From: Hanleya hanleyi
Taxonomy: Eukaryota; Mollusca; Polyplacophora; Lepidopleurida; Hanleyidae
Length of the DNA stretch: 64,000 bases
Assembly (NCBI GenBank): GCA_036873755.1
Contig: JAVTVY010020603.1
Span: 16,776-80,775 of the forward strand
Direction: 5' to 3'
Shown here one piece after another: positions 44,476-55,149 of this stretch. The notes under the pieces were generated by a model. That model made no database searches and was not told the DNA's origin. It was given only the letters and a program-made list of their open reading frames with translations. The stretch's first letter is position 1. Each line of letters starts with the position of its first letter. Both the position numbers and the translations under genes were made by a program.

Positions 44476-46139
44476 AAACACCTCAACAAAAGTAAGTTCC
44501 CCCATAAACATTGGCTAATATTTTCTAAGATAGTTATGCGATTGTAACGATATTTCTCACAGAGTATCAGTTTGATCAGCGCAACAATCAGTGAAAATGA
44601 TTACCCTGCAGGTGGCGCTATGCCTGAATGCGCATGGATTCAATGCAAGACGGTCGCATTTCAAAAATTGCAAAACAGATTATCAAAGATAGATTTTATT
44701 CAATCATGAACAGATCCTAACAGGTGGAGCAAAGACAGTACTATCCAATCACACGGTTTGACCAGAGCAACAATCGGTGAAAAAGATTGCCCTGTACGTG
44801 GTGCTATGCCTGAATGGGCATGCATTGAATGCAAGTCGGTAGCATTTCCATAAATTGCAAAGCAGATTATCAAAGACAGATTTTATTAAATAACTAACAA
44901 ATCCTAACCACTAAAGCAAAGACAGTGCTATCCAATCACACGGTTTGACCAGAGCAGCAATCGGTGAATATGATTACCGTGTAGGTGGTGCTATGCCTTA
45001 ACTCTGTCAGGCCTGGAGGACCATTATAACCCCTCCTACCAGACTTTCTCTCCTATCTCCGGAGCAACAATAAAATAAAAGCAGACTTTTTAGTTTGTCA
45101 TATTGGGGTCAGTTTGAATGTACATTGTATTTGCATATCCCCCGAACAGAGCATCATGGGTAAATCCAAGATGGCGGCCATGTGAGGTACCAGAAAAGTG
45201 ATGTTTTCATCATTTTTTTAAACGTAGCCCCCCCAGACCTGGAAAGGTCCCAAAAGTCCCAGTGATTTACCTATGATCCTCTGCTCTGGGAGTATGCAAT
45301 TACGTTCAAAATCACCCCAATATGACAAACTACATGTAAAAAGTCTGCTTTTATTTTGTTGTTGCTCCGGAGAGAGAGAAAGTTTGGTAGGTGGGGCTAT
45401 AATCGCCCTCCAGGCCTGACAGGGTTACGGCATAGCACCACCTACACGGTAATCATATTCACCGATTGCTGCTCTGGTCAAACCGTGTGATTGGATAGCA
45501 CTGTCTTGCTCTACCGGTTATAATTTGCTCGTTATTGAATAAGATCTGCCTTTAATAATCTGTTTTGCAATTTATGGAAATGCTATCGTCTTGCATTCAA
45601 TGCATGCTCATTCAGACATAGCACCCACGTAGAGGGTAATCTTTTTCATTGATTGTTGCTCTGGTCAAATCGTGTGATCGGATATCACTGTTTTTGCTCT
45701 ATCGGTTAGGATTTGTTCGTTACTGAATAAAATCTGTCTTTAATAATCTGTTTTGCAATTTATGGAAATGCTACTGTCTTACATTCAATGCATGCTCATT
45801 CAGGCATAGCACCACGTAAAGGGTAATCATTTTCACCGATTGTTGCTCTAGTCAAACCGTGTGATTGGATATCACTGTCCTTGCTCTAACTGTTAGGATG
45901 TGTTCGTGATTGAATAAAATCTGTCTTTGATAATCTGTTTTGCAATTTTTGAAATGCGACCGTCTTGCATTGAATTCATGTTCATTCAGGCATAGCACCA
46001 CCTACGGAGTAATCATTTTCACTGATTGTTGCACTGGTCACACTAATGCTCTGTGAGAAATCTCGTTACAATCGCATAAATATCTTAGAAAATATTAACC
46101 AATGTTTAGGGGGGAACTTACTTTTGTTGAGGTGTTTTA
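44476..46139. mobile_element. Large foldback element with tandem units inside its arms
   Basis: The ends aaacacctcaacaaaagtaa and ttacttttgttgaggtgttt are inverted. Inward, both arms match over hundreds of bases (gttatgcgattgtaacgata; ccaatcacacggtttgacca). Each arm is a row of units of about 190 bp: about two and a half on the left, four on the right. A second inverted pair (aataaaagcagactttt, gtttgtcatattggggt) surrounds a centre near 45200. Reminiscent of foldback elements such as Drosophila FB in layout only. No ORF. Confidence 0.85.
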
Positions 46140-46519
46140 AATTATTTCACAGTCCAAAATATGATAAAAATAAATATTTCCCCCCTCCGCCATTTTGGCC
46201 TCGGGGTATTGTATAATAATTTTTCTATTTCTGTCCTATATGCCTGAATGTAACCAACTACCAGTATATCTTGATCATCCCACATAGAACTATCTCTTCT
46301 CCAATTCACACTACACATGGGTCTCAATCGCTTGGGGTATGCCGAGGTGTTTTGATTAGATCAATCTCATGTTCTAACATATAAATGACTATAGGACTAG
46401 CTACTAAGATGTAAAATTTTGTATTGATTGTCCAGATTTGTCAAATTCAGCCAAAATTGACCTAGTGAATCAAAGCATTAGAAAAGATGAATGCATGTAG
46501 TACATTATATAATTTGGAC

Positions 46520-46620
46520 TTAGTAAAACTATATAACGAACATGTTTTACAGCAGTAAAACTATATAACGAACATGTTTTACAGCAGTAAAACTATATAA
46601 CGAACATGTTTTACATCCCA
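46520..46620. repeat. 33-bp tandem repeat, three copies
   Basis: The unit gtaaaactatataacgaaca then tgttttacagca is repeated with no visible change. Confidence 0.9.
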
Positions 46621-46744
46621 GATAGGTATGATTGTACATGTATATTTGTTACACATTTTAGAAATAAATTCACTCGATCATGATCTTATACATGTAAGTA
46701 TCTCAGCTGTTAGTCTAATTGATGGGGAATTTACTGACTATCTA

Positions 46745-47358
46745 CAATACATGTATCTCTGTAAAAACCTTCGATCTATTTCTGTACATTATATACATGT
46801 ATCTCTGTAAAAACCTTCCATCTATTTCTGTACATTATATACATGTATCTCTGTAAAAACCTTCGATCTATTTCTGTACATTATATACATGTATCTCTGT
46901 AAAAACCTTCCATCTATTTCTGTACATTATATACATGTATCTCTGTAAAAACCTTCGATCTATTTCTGTACATTATATACATGTATCTCTGTAAAAACCT
47001 TCCATCTATTTCTGTACATTATATACATGTATCTCTGTAAAAACCTTCGATCTATTTCTGTACATTATATACATGTATCTCTGTAAAAACCTTCCATCTA
47101 TTTCTGTACATTATATACATGTATCTCTGTAAAAACCTTCCATCTATTTCTGTACATTATATACATGTATCTCTGTAAAAACCTTCCATCTATTTCTGTA
47201 CATTATATACATGTATCTCTGTAAAAACCTTCCATCTATTTCTGTACATTATATACATGTATCTCTGTAAAAACCTTCCATCTATTTCTGTACATTATAT
47301 ACATGTATCTCTGTAAAAACCTTCCATCTATTTCTGTACATTATATACATGTATCTCA
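46745..47358. repeat. 46-bp minisatellite, about 13 copies
   Basis: Unit: tacatgtatctctgtaaaaa, ccttccatctatttctgtac, attata. An alternation of ccttcca and ccttcga in the first half suggests growth by two-unit blocks, followed by a homogeneous ccttcca run. Confidence 0.93.
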
Positions 47359-47555
47359 AAACAAGTAACAGATTTTTGCAATGTTATTCATTGAAATGTC
47401 ATGTGCCGAAATATTGCGTGCCACAATGTTACAGATATTGATTTGACTTTGAATAAAAAAGTTGCTAGTACGACTCGTAAAGAGCATATCCAACATGTCC
47501 AAAGAGTAAGATATTTTCAACACACAGTGAGTATTTTACATAATAAAGCATTTTT

Positions 47556-48960
47556 ACCCCTCGGCCAAAATTTGGCCGAAGGGTATTGTCGTCGTCAGGT
47601 ACGTCCGTCTGTCTGTCTGTCCGTCTGTCCGTCTGTCCGTCACACCTTTCTCGTTACCAAGATATCTTTAGAACGACTTACCCTAGGCACACCAAACTTG
47701 CAGTCCACATCCATATGCTCGTGACCCAGAACCCTATTGAATCTGGACCCGATTGGTTGGAAACTTTGGCAGCCATCTTTAATTTATGCGAAACCATCAC
47801 AGCTTTCTCGTTACCAAGATATCTTTAGAACGACTTACCCTAGGCACACCAAACTTGCACTGCACATCCATATGCTCATGACCCAGACCCGTATTGAATC
47901 TGGACCCGATTGGTTCGAAACTTTGGTGGCCATATTTAATTTATGCGAAACCATTAATCTTGTGTATCTCCGGTACCATTTCACTGTTCAGTGTGAAACT
48001 TGGTATAGATCATCGATGCATCAAGAAACTTCAAAGGATTGACCAAATCAGTTGCCCTGATTCGGTGGAAACCTTGGCGGCCATCTTTAATTTATGCAAA
48101 ATCTTTAATGCTATATATCTCTGATACCATTCATGTGTTCTATATGAAACTTGGTACCATATCAGTTCCTCTGAGTGGCGGCCATCTTTAATTTATGCGA
48201 AATCATTAGTGATCGCTATCTCTGCTACCGTTCAAGTGCTCGATGTAAAATTTGGTATACATTATCGATGCATCAATAGACTTACGATAAATGACAGTTC
48301 TGGTGTTTCTGATTGGGCGGAAATCTTGGTGGCCATCTTTAATTTATGCAAAATCTTTAATGATGTATATCTTTGATACCATTTCAGTTTTCTATATGAA
48401 GTTTGGTATACAGCATCGATGTATCACGAGACTTGCAATGAATAACCACATCAGTTGCTCTGAGTGGCAGAAAGGATGGGCGGCCATCTTTAATTTATGC
48501 AAAATCATTAATGATCTCTATCTCTGATACCGTTAAAGTGCTCGATGTAAAATTTGGTATACATCATCGATGCATCAATAGACTTACGATAAATGACAGT
48601 TCTGTTTTTTCTGATTGGGCGGAAACCCTGGTGGTCATCTTTAATTTATGCAAAATCTTTAATGATGTATATCTTTGATACCATTTCAGTGTTCTATATG
48701 AAACTTGGTATACAGCATCGATGTATCACGAGACTTGCAATGAATAACCACATCAGTTCCTCTGAGTGGCAGAAAGGATGGGCGGCCATCTTTAATTTAT
48801 GTAAAATCATTAATGATGTCTATCTCTGTCATTGATGCATCAAGAGACTTATGTAATGAATACCAGTTTCTCTGATTGAACGGAAACCTTAGAGGCCATT
48901 TCTAATTGCAAAATTCTTCAGAATCCGTATATTTGTCACTTGACTGCTTGATGTTCCTGA
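47556..48960 (+). repeat. Hairpin/GTCC-type composite repeat (family e)
   Basis: Hairpin TCGGCCAAAaTTTGGCCGA (47561-47579) within cccc/gggg, then gtattgtcgtcgtcaggtac, gtccgtctgtctgtctgtcc. About eight monomers of about 150 bp follow with ggcggccatctttaatttat, gcaaaatctttaatgatgta, gaaacttggtatacagcatc. The last monomers decay by 48960. Confidence 0.87.
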
Positions 48961-49493
48961 AATCTTGGTTTATATTGAATACATTATGAATGGCTGGCGC
49001 CCAGAGCCGAGGGGTTTTCAGATGCGCAGCTTCGTATTTATTCAGTGAAGCAATCTGAGAGATAAAATATTTTTTTCAGGGACCAGTACAAAAATTGTTC
49101 GTCCTAGGCGATTTCATCAGTTATGTCACACTTGACTGAACATTTACAGTGTAAGCCTTGTGTGTTTTGCTGTATCGAATATCATCCAGAGATCTATACA
49201 TACATGTATTTGGAGATATATTTTTGGCTTCATCAACTTTTCCTGGAGTAAATAACACAACCCATTAGAGGCAGATTTTGGGGTGATAGAATGTTGATAT
49301 ATAGTTAATGAATTATTTGAGCATTAATCATACTTATTAAAAAATAATACTGCAATAACTCATGTAACATTCTCATTGTTATAACTAATGAACCTACGTA
49401 GACCATGATCAAATGGCATGTAGTGTAGGGCAATTAAGACCTATCAATTTGTGTGAATGAAAGGCCTGCTCATTTGAAATTTCTTTGTTACAG
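48961..49493. other. Intron stretch before RTK exon 8
   Basis: No repeat or gene recognised. Confidence 0.45.
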
Positions 49494-49527
49494 TTTGGGA
49501 AAGTGACAGATCTGGATGAACTTGCCT
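49494..49527 (+). CDS. RTK exon 8: 34-base microexon
   Basis: Acceptor tttgttacag and donor T|GTAAGT flank 34 bases encoding FGKVTDLDELA. It enters in phase 0 and leaves in phase 1, the only way to join exon 7 (ends phase 0) to exon 9 (starts phase 1). A 34-base open stretch carries little evidence alone; the call rests on the phase match, the good splice sites and the beta-strand/turn character expected between FN3-like modules. Confidence 0.65.
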
Positions 49528-49739
49528 GTAAGTTTTCCAAGAATATTCTGACTTTTTAGTTGTCAAAGGAGTTTACCCTTACCCCATCTCCATCATCCGA
49601 AAAAAAAATTATACAGAAAGCGCAAGTTATATTTTGACATGAGAATGACACAAAACAACATCAGTGCGACCCAATGTTTTCACCACGTTTCCCTCATGTC
49701 GACTATGTTTTGACCCGATTTTTTCTTGATATTGACTGT

Positions 49740-50990
49740 TATGTCTAAGAACTCTTAAATGTAATTGGTTCATTCAGAGATCCCCTAAGTTCCGCCCCTC
49801 TCCCGTCCTGATCTATTTTCAAAGATCACAGAGGTCAAGATGTGAAAAGCAGTGAACCCAAATAGCTAAGGGCAAATAGAACTAGATCCTGGATATTTGG
49901 CACAATGCTGCTTATGGGGGCCTCCAGGTCAGTTTACCTGGGACCGACGTTGACCTTGACCTATTTTCAAAGGTCGCAGAGGTCCTAATGTGAATAGCAA
50001 TGACAGTCCATTGTGAGCACCATATTTTGGGGGCAAATAGAGTTAGAGCCTTGATATTTTGCCCAATGCTATCTTTCGAGAGTCTCTAGGTCATGTTCAC
50101 TCGGGACTGACCTTGACCTATTTTCGATGGTCACTGGTAAAAATTTGAATAGCATTGACAGTCCCCTGTGAACACAATATCTAAGGGGCTAATTATATTG
50201 CCTCGATATTTGGCTTAATGCTGTTCAATGGGTCTTTAGGTCAACTTCACTCAGACTCACTGCCCTTGACCTATTTTCAAAGGTCACCGTGGATAAAATG
50301 TGAGCACAATATCCCAATAATAAAGAGAGCTATGGAGACTGGATAATTGGCACAATTCTTCCTTATGACGGTGTTTAGGTCGGGCTCACTCTGGAATTTT
50401 CTTGATTTAGTTTCACAGAGATCAATGTATGAACATCAGCTGTCATATTGCCTGTGAACACAATATTTAATGGACAAGTTGAGCTATATAATCTTTATCT
50501 TTGGCAAAATTCTGACTTATAAGAGCCTCTAGGTCACATCCACTCCAGGCTGACCTTGACCTATTTTCAAAGGCACAGAGGTCAAAATGTAGGTTCACTC
50601 ATATTTGCTGTTGAGCACAATAATTGAGGGACAAGTTGAGCTATAATCTTGATCTTTGGCAAACTGCTGACTTATAAGTCCTTCGTCACATCCACTCCAG
50701 ATTGACCATGACCTATTTACAAAGATCTCAGAGGTCAAAATGTGAATAGCATTTGTGAACGCAATATCTCAATAATATTGAGAAACGAACACTGCATATC
50801 TCACACAAGGCTGTCTTATGAAGGCCTCTAGGCCAAGTTCACTCCGGACTGACCTTGACCTATTTTCAAAGGCACAGAGGTCAAAATGTAGGTTCACTCC
50901 AGGCTTCAAAGAGGTCAAAATGTAAATAGCACTAATACTTGCTTTTGAGCACAATATCTAAGAGACAGCAGTGAATTTGACCTAGAATTA
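49740..50990. repeat. Diverged tandem repeat with GACCTTGACC motif (family h)
   Basis: About seven units of 150-190 bp, each with gaccttgacctattttcaaa, ggtcacagaggtcaaaatgt, gaatagcattgacagtcc and an aggtca-gttcactc phrase. No hairpin or GTCC head visible. Monomer style matches family b (aggtcaaggtca), so it may be a headless relative. Confidence 0.7.
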
Positions 50991-50994
50991 CTTT

Positions 50995-51705
50995 ATCCTC
51001 CTGAGCAGTATTTGCACAACTCGACATGCTTTTATTGTTATTACTGATGTAATCCACCTATGCAAAGTTTGCTATAGTGCCTTGTCGAGAGAATTTTAGT
51101 AGTGACGGTAACATGGCCTTTCAGACAGGCTGCCTGTATATAGCCTGCATGTAAAACAGCTCACAGGCTGTTTCACAAAAGGTCCTTGAAAGTCCTTAAT
51201 TTCTTCTGGATTTACTAACAAAACTGAAGATGAATACCGGTATGTCAAATTTTAGAGATTCAACCTATCCTAACTTCTTGAAAACACACATTTGTAATAT
51301 GTGTTTTTATATCACCATATTTCATAAATTCATGCTGAAACATCATCCAGTAGCCATCTTGAAAGTGTTCTCGTGTTCTTCTCTTACATGGGCCTTGAAT
51401 TTGTGCTCATCAAGATAGTGGGAATACTGAATTCTCCCCACCCCACCCATAACCCCACTTTTGTTCAAAATGCAATCACTTCAAACAAGATAACCTAGTT
51501 TGGCTACATCATGCAAAGTTTTGTGTACTCAATATGTTCTGACTTATAGTGTAACTGTGGTGATTTTTTCGTACCACCCGTCTCCATTTTCTCACTATTA
51601 CCAGATATGACGTACATGTATGCCATGGGAAGAGATTTTGTAGATAATTTGTACAGTATATATATCTGGTTAAATTACGTACAGTAGTGATAAACTGAAA
51701 CACTT
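50995..51705. other. Intron stretch without recognised content
   Basis: No supported gene or repeat. Confidence 0.45.
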
Positions 51706-51710
51706 ATTGG

Positions 51711-51975
51711 CCCCTCGGGATTCTGGGGATTGACCTGGGATGTTGTTTGTGCACACCGCAGGTCATGGTAAGAATAGGCCTCAGCAGCTCAGACAGCTTG
51801 TCATAAGAGGCGACTAACTGAGGCACCCGAGGGGTTCCCGGGTGTGACAAGGAATAGGATCCCACCCATGTGGTTCCCGGGTGTGAAAAGGAATAGGACC
51901 CAACGTCGTGATATGACTGAAAAATAGTTGAAAGCGACGTTAAATCATATTCACTCATCCACTCACTCGTCGCCA
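51711..51975 (+). mobile_element. SINE-like element with (TCAC)n tail, copy 2
   Basis: Shares tgtgcacaccgcaggtcatg, aagaataggcctcagcagct, gaggcgactaactgaggcac and gttgaaagcgacgttaaatc with 18715-18945. An internal 40-bp tandem duplication (gttcccgggtgtga, aggaatagga) makes it longer. Confidence 0.7.
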
Positions 51976-52084
51976 TTGACAAGCGGTATATCTGAGCACT
52001 GGGATGTACCTAGTCAGAACAGCATAATAACAAATATTGAAAGGAGTAGTTAGGCCGCTCCAGTTTCATTTTTTTGTTTCATGA

Positions 52085-53320
52085 GTAAATTTTTTTTTTT
52101 TTTTTTTTTAGCTTATCTGGGCTGAAGGCCCGATGGGCTAATGTCATGGCCTGATTGTCCGTCGTACGTCGTGCGTCATCCGTCGTGCGTAAACATCTTC
52201 TTCTCTGAAACCGCTTGACCGATTAAGCTGAAACTTGGCATGCATGTCCCCCCCAATGAGTACACCAGAATTGTTCATGCGGTGTCGATATGATTTTAAA
52301 TATGGCTGCCATGGTGGCCATCTTGAATTTGCCAGTGAAATCTTGTCATTATTTTTCGGTAACTACTTCATGGGTCTTTCTCAAATTTGGTACACCGGTT
52401 ACCCTTTGGGTCTAGTTGTACAACATGTGTACTTTACTCCAATTTGAATATCCAATATGGCCATCAGGCGGCCATTTTGGATTTCCCCATGAAACTTTGT
52501 TATCGCGATTTCTCAGTAACTACTGAATGGATATTTCTCAAATTTATTAGACAGGTTCCCCTTGGGATCTAGTTGTACAAAATACCTTTTTTGCTTCGAT
52601 TCAAAAATCCAATATGGCCACCAGGCGGCCATCTTGGATTTCCCCATGAAACATTGTTATCGTGATTTCTCAGGAAGTTCTGCATGAATCTTTCTCAAAT
52701 GTGGTACACAGGTTCCCCTTGGGGTCTACTTGTACATGATACCTTTTCGGCCCGATACGAAAATCCAATATGGCCACTAGGTGGCCATCTTGGATTTCCC
52801 CATGAAATATTGTTATCGCAATTTCTCAGTAACCACTGCATTGAACTTTCTCAAATTTGGTACCCAGGTTCCCCTTTGGGTCTAGTTGTGCAAGATGCCT
52901 TTTTTGGTCTGATTCAAAAATCTAATATGGCCACCAGGTGGCCATCTTGAATTTCCCCATGAAACATTGTTATCGCGATTTCTCAGGAAGTACTCCATGG
53001 ATCTTTCTCAAATATGGTACACAGGTTCCCCTTGGGGTCTAGTTGTGCAAGATAGCTTTTCTGCTCTGATCTGAAAATCCAATATGGCCATCAGGCAGCC
53101 ATCTTGGATTTCCCTATGAAACTTTATCGTGATTTCTCAGGAACTACTGCTTTGATCTTTCTCAAATTTGATACACAGGTTTACCTTGTGGTTCGGTTGC
53201 GCAAGATACCTTTTTTGGCCCATATCGAAAATCCAATATGGCCGCATCTTGAATTTCCCATGAAACTTTGTTATGAAATCTCATGAAATTACTGCATGGA
53301 TGATGATGGGGGGACAACAC
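52085..53320 (+). repeat. Hairpin/GTCC-type composite repeat (family d), copy 2
   Basis: Follows a poly-T run. Imperfect hairpin (tagcttatctgggctgaagg, cccgatgggcta), then ccgtcgtacgtcgtgcgtca, then the motif accgattaagctgaaacttg. About six family d monomers follow (ctcaaatttggtacacaggt, ccaatatggccaccaggcgg). More diverged than copy 1. Confidence 0.83.
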
Positions 53321-53675
53321 AAGTTAGAAACTCATCTATTGCAGTTCTTTAGTAAAAAATTCTTACAGCTACTTTTGCCAGTTACAGCCAGATGAGCTAC
53401 AGTGCCGTGGCACTATCTTTTTTTTTTTAGATTCTTGGCAATAATATTGTGACATTTTTGACAGGGCCAGACGAGCAGAAACTTCATCTATCCACAGAAA
53501 GAAAAGAGACGAACTTAAAATGTCCAGGTTTATATTTATTATCACCTTCAATCTTGAAAAATTAAAATCCGCCCATGAAACAAAAAATAAGATTGGTGTG
53601 GCCTTTGTACTTCATTAGTCAATGAGCTTTAACTCGAAGTGAGAATATAACACATCTCGATATTTCTATTATCAG
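53321..53675. other. Intron stretch before RTK exon 9
   Basis: No feature recognised apart from short T and A runs. Confidence 0.45.
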
Positions 53676-53951
53676 ACTCGGCTCCTTACAACTTCAGTGT
53701 TATGGACAGGTCTCATTTGTCAGCGACTTTACACTGGTCCAATCAACAAAACTGTTACAACCGTACCCTCATACGGGTGGAATATAGACCTGCTGGCAGC
53801 ACCGGTGCATACGAAACTATTAATGTGGAGAGAGACGCCACACAAATAAGCCTCAATGGACTGGAAAAATCTACGAACTATACATTGAGGTTCTTCAACG
53901 TATACAATGTGGAAATCAGCGATGCATCGTACTATTACGTTGTCACAAAAG
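53676..53951 (+). CDS. RTK exon 9: fibronectin type III-like module
   Basis: Acceptor ttctattatcag, donor AAAG|GTGAGT, phase 1 at both ends, 92 residues, the usual size of one FN3 domain in one exon. Landmarks are SAPYNFSV at the start, the LHWS tryptophan of strand B, IRVEYRP for strand C, LNGLEKSTNYTLRF with the conserved L and Y of strand F, and YYYVVTK at the end. Three sequons (NFS, NRT, NYT). It sits directly before the membrane segment, as FN3 modules often do in receptor kinases. Confidence 0.87.
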
Positions 53952-55030
53952 GTGAGTGATTTGCAAGATATACGATAAAAATTCTAATAATCCAGTCATA
54001 GTATACAAGTGCATTTTCTCACCAAACAATATAACGATAATGAATTTATTAAATTGGGGATTCAGTTAATGAAATGACATGAAAACCGGTTTCTTTAGAC
54101 CCAGAAACGTGGCTGTTAAAAGTGATTATATAACCCCTGCTGTTGTAAACAGGTACAAAGCAGGGTAGGTGAAGATTGTTGTATGGTTTCCTGCAAAAAT
54201 AATTGTGGCTCACTCAGTAATTAATAATTATCAGTAATGGTTGAGGTATGCATACACTACCATCTTCTAGGAATTTCAGGCGCTGAAATGCGAGTTTTAT
54301 ATTGTTGTGTTGTTGTGCATGGATGAATCAAATGGGGAATCGCATGCTCATCTTCTTGACAAATCATGCGCCATCGCGTGATGTGACATAACTGGAAGTG
54401 ATCATTTTGTATACAATCGGCAGTTGGGTTGGGAAGGGTTCGTTGAGAATTTAAAACTTTTAATGCTGTCCACGGTGGGACGTTTTTTTGTCATTTTCGA
54501 TTCTTCTTTAGTTTCTCCTTTCTTTTGAACTTTCACCATGGCCCCATCGCACGTCAAATACATAGTTCCTCTCCATTTTTAAACCCCATCCCCCCTCCTG
54601 TGCGTAACGTATATGGTTGATCCCAGTGCAACAACCCCCACCTCAGGCAATGATTTACACAAGACCAAGGTGACCCGATCAAGAAACAAACAAGTTGTCT
54701 GGGTTCAAAGTTTTTGGAATGTAGTTTCTCTTACACTTTATTAGGTGCATGTTGGAAGGGGTTGTGGTGTTTACCAAAGAAAAAATCATCTCTGTACTAC
54801 TTGCTACTTTAATTCTGCTAAAAATGCCAAAAGTTCCAGTTCAGGAGTTGATACCAAACTTTGGGTATACCTTTACCCAGTGGGCAAAGTGATACCAATG
54901 CAAACTCATGACAAACAAGGAAAGGGTCAAAGCATCCAGTGTACTGAACAAGGCATTGCTCTAATATGTAAAATTGAAGAAAGCTGATTGTGGGCTCTTG
55001 TTAATTAGTTTGTTCTGTTTAACCCCATAG
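53952..55030. other. Intron stretch between RTK exons 9 and 10
   Basis: An open frame at 54745-54987 overlaps a phrase (gataccaaactttgggtata) that also occurs at 8534 in a composite repeat, so it is probably repeat debris. No gene supported. Confidence 0.45.
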
Positions 55031-55075
55031 ATAAGCCTCCGCTGACAGTTGGAGAAATTGTGGGACTCATCATCG
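55031..55075 (+). CDS. RTK exon 10: start of the transmembrane helix
   Basis: Acceptor aaccccatag, donor ATCG|GTTTGT, 45 bases, phase 1 at both ends, encoding DKPPLTVGEIVGLII. It follows the FN3 module in phase and provides the outer part of the membrane helix, which continues in the next exon 4.8 kb away. A 28-bp satellite fills most of the intron between the two. Confidence 0.78.
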
Positions 55076-55149
55076 GTTTGTATGATTCTGTACATGCTTC
55101 ACTCTATCAGTATGTTATATGGTATATCAACTGGTATTTTTCTCTATGC

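Noticed and set aside
54745..54987. 80-codon open frame between RTK exons 9 and 10
   Set aside because: It shares a phrase with the composite repeat near 8534, has no splice sites in the needed phase and would disrupt the phase match between exons 9 and 10.
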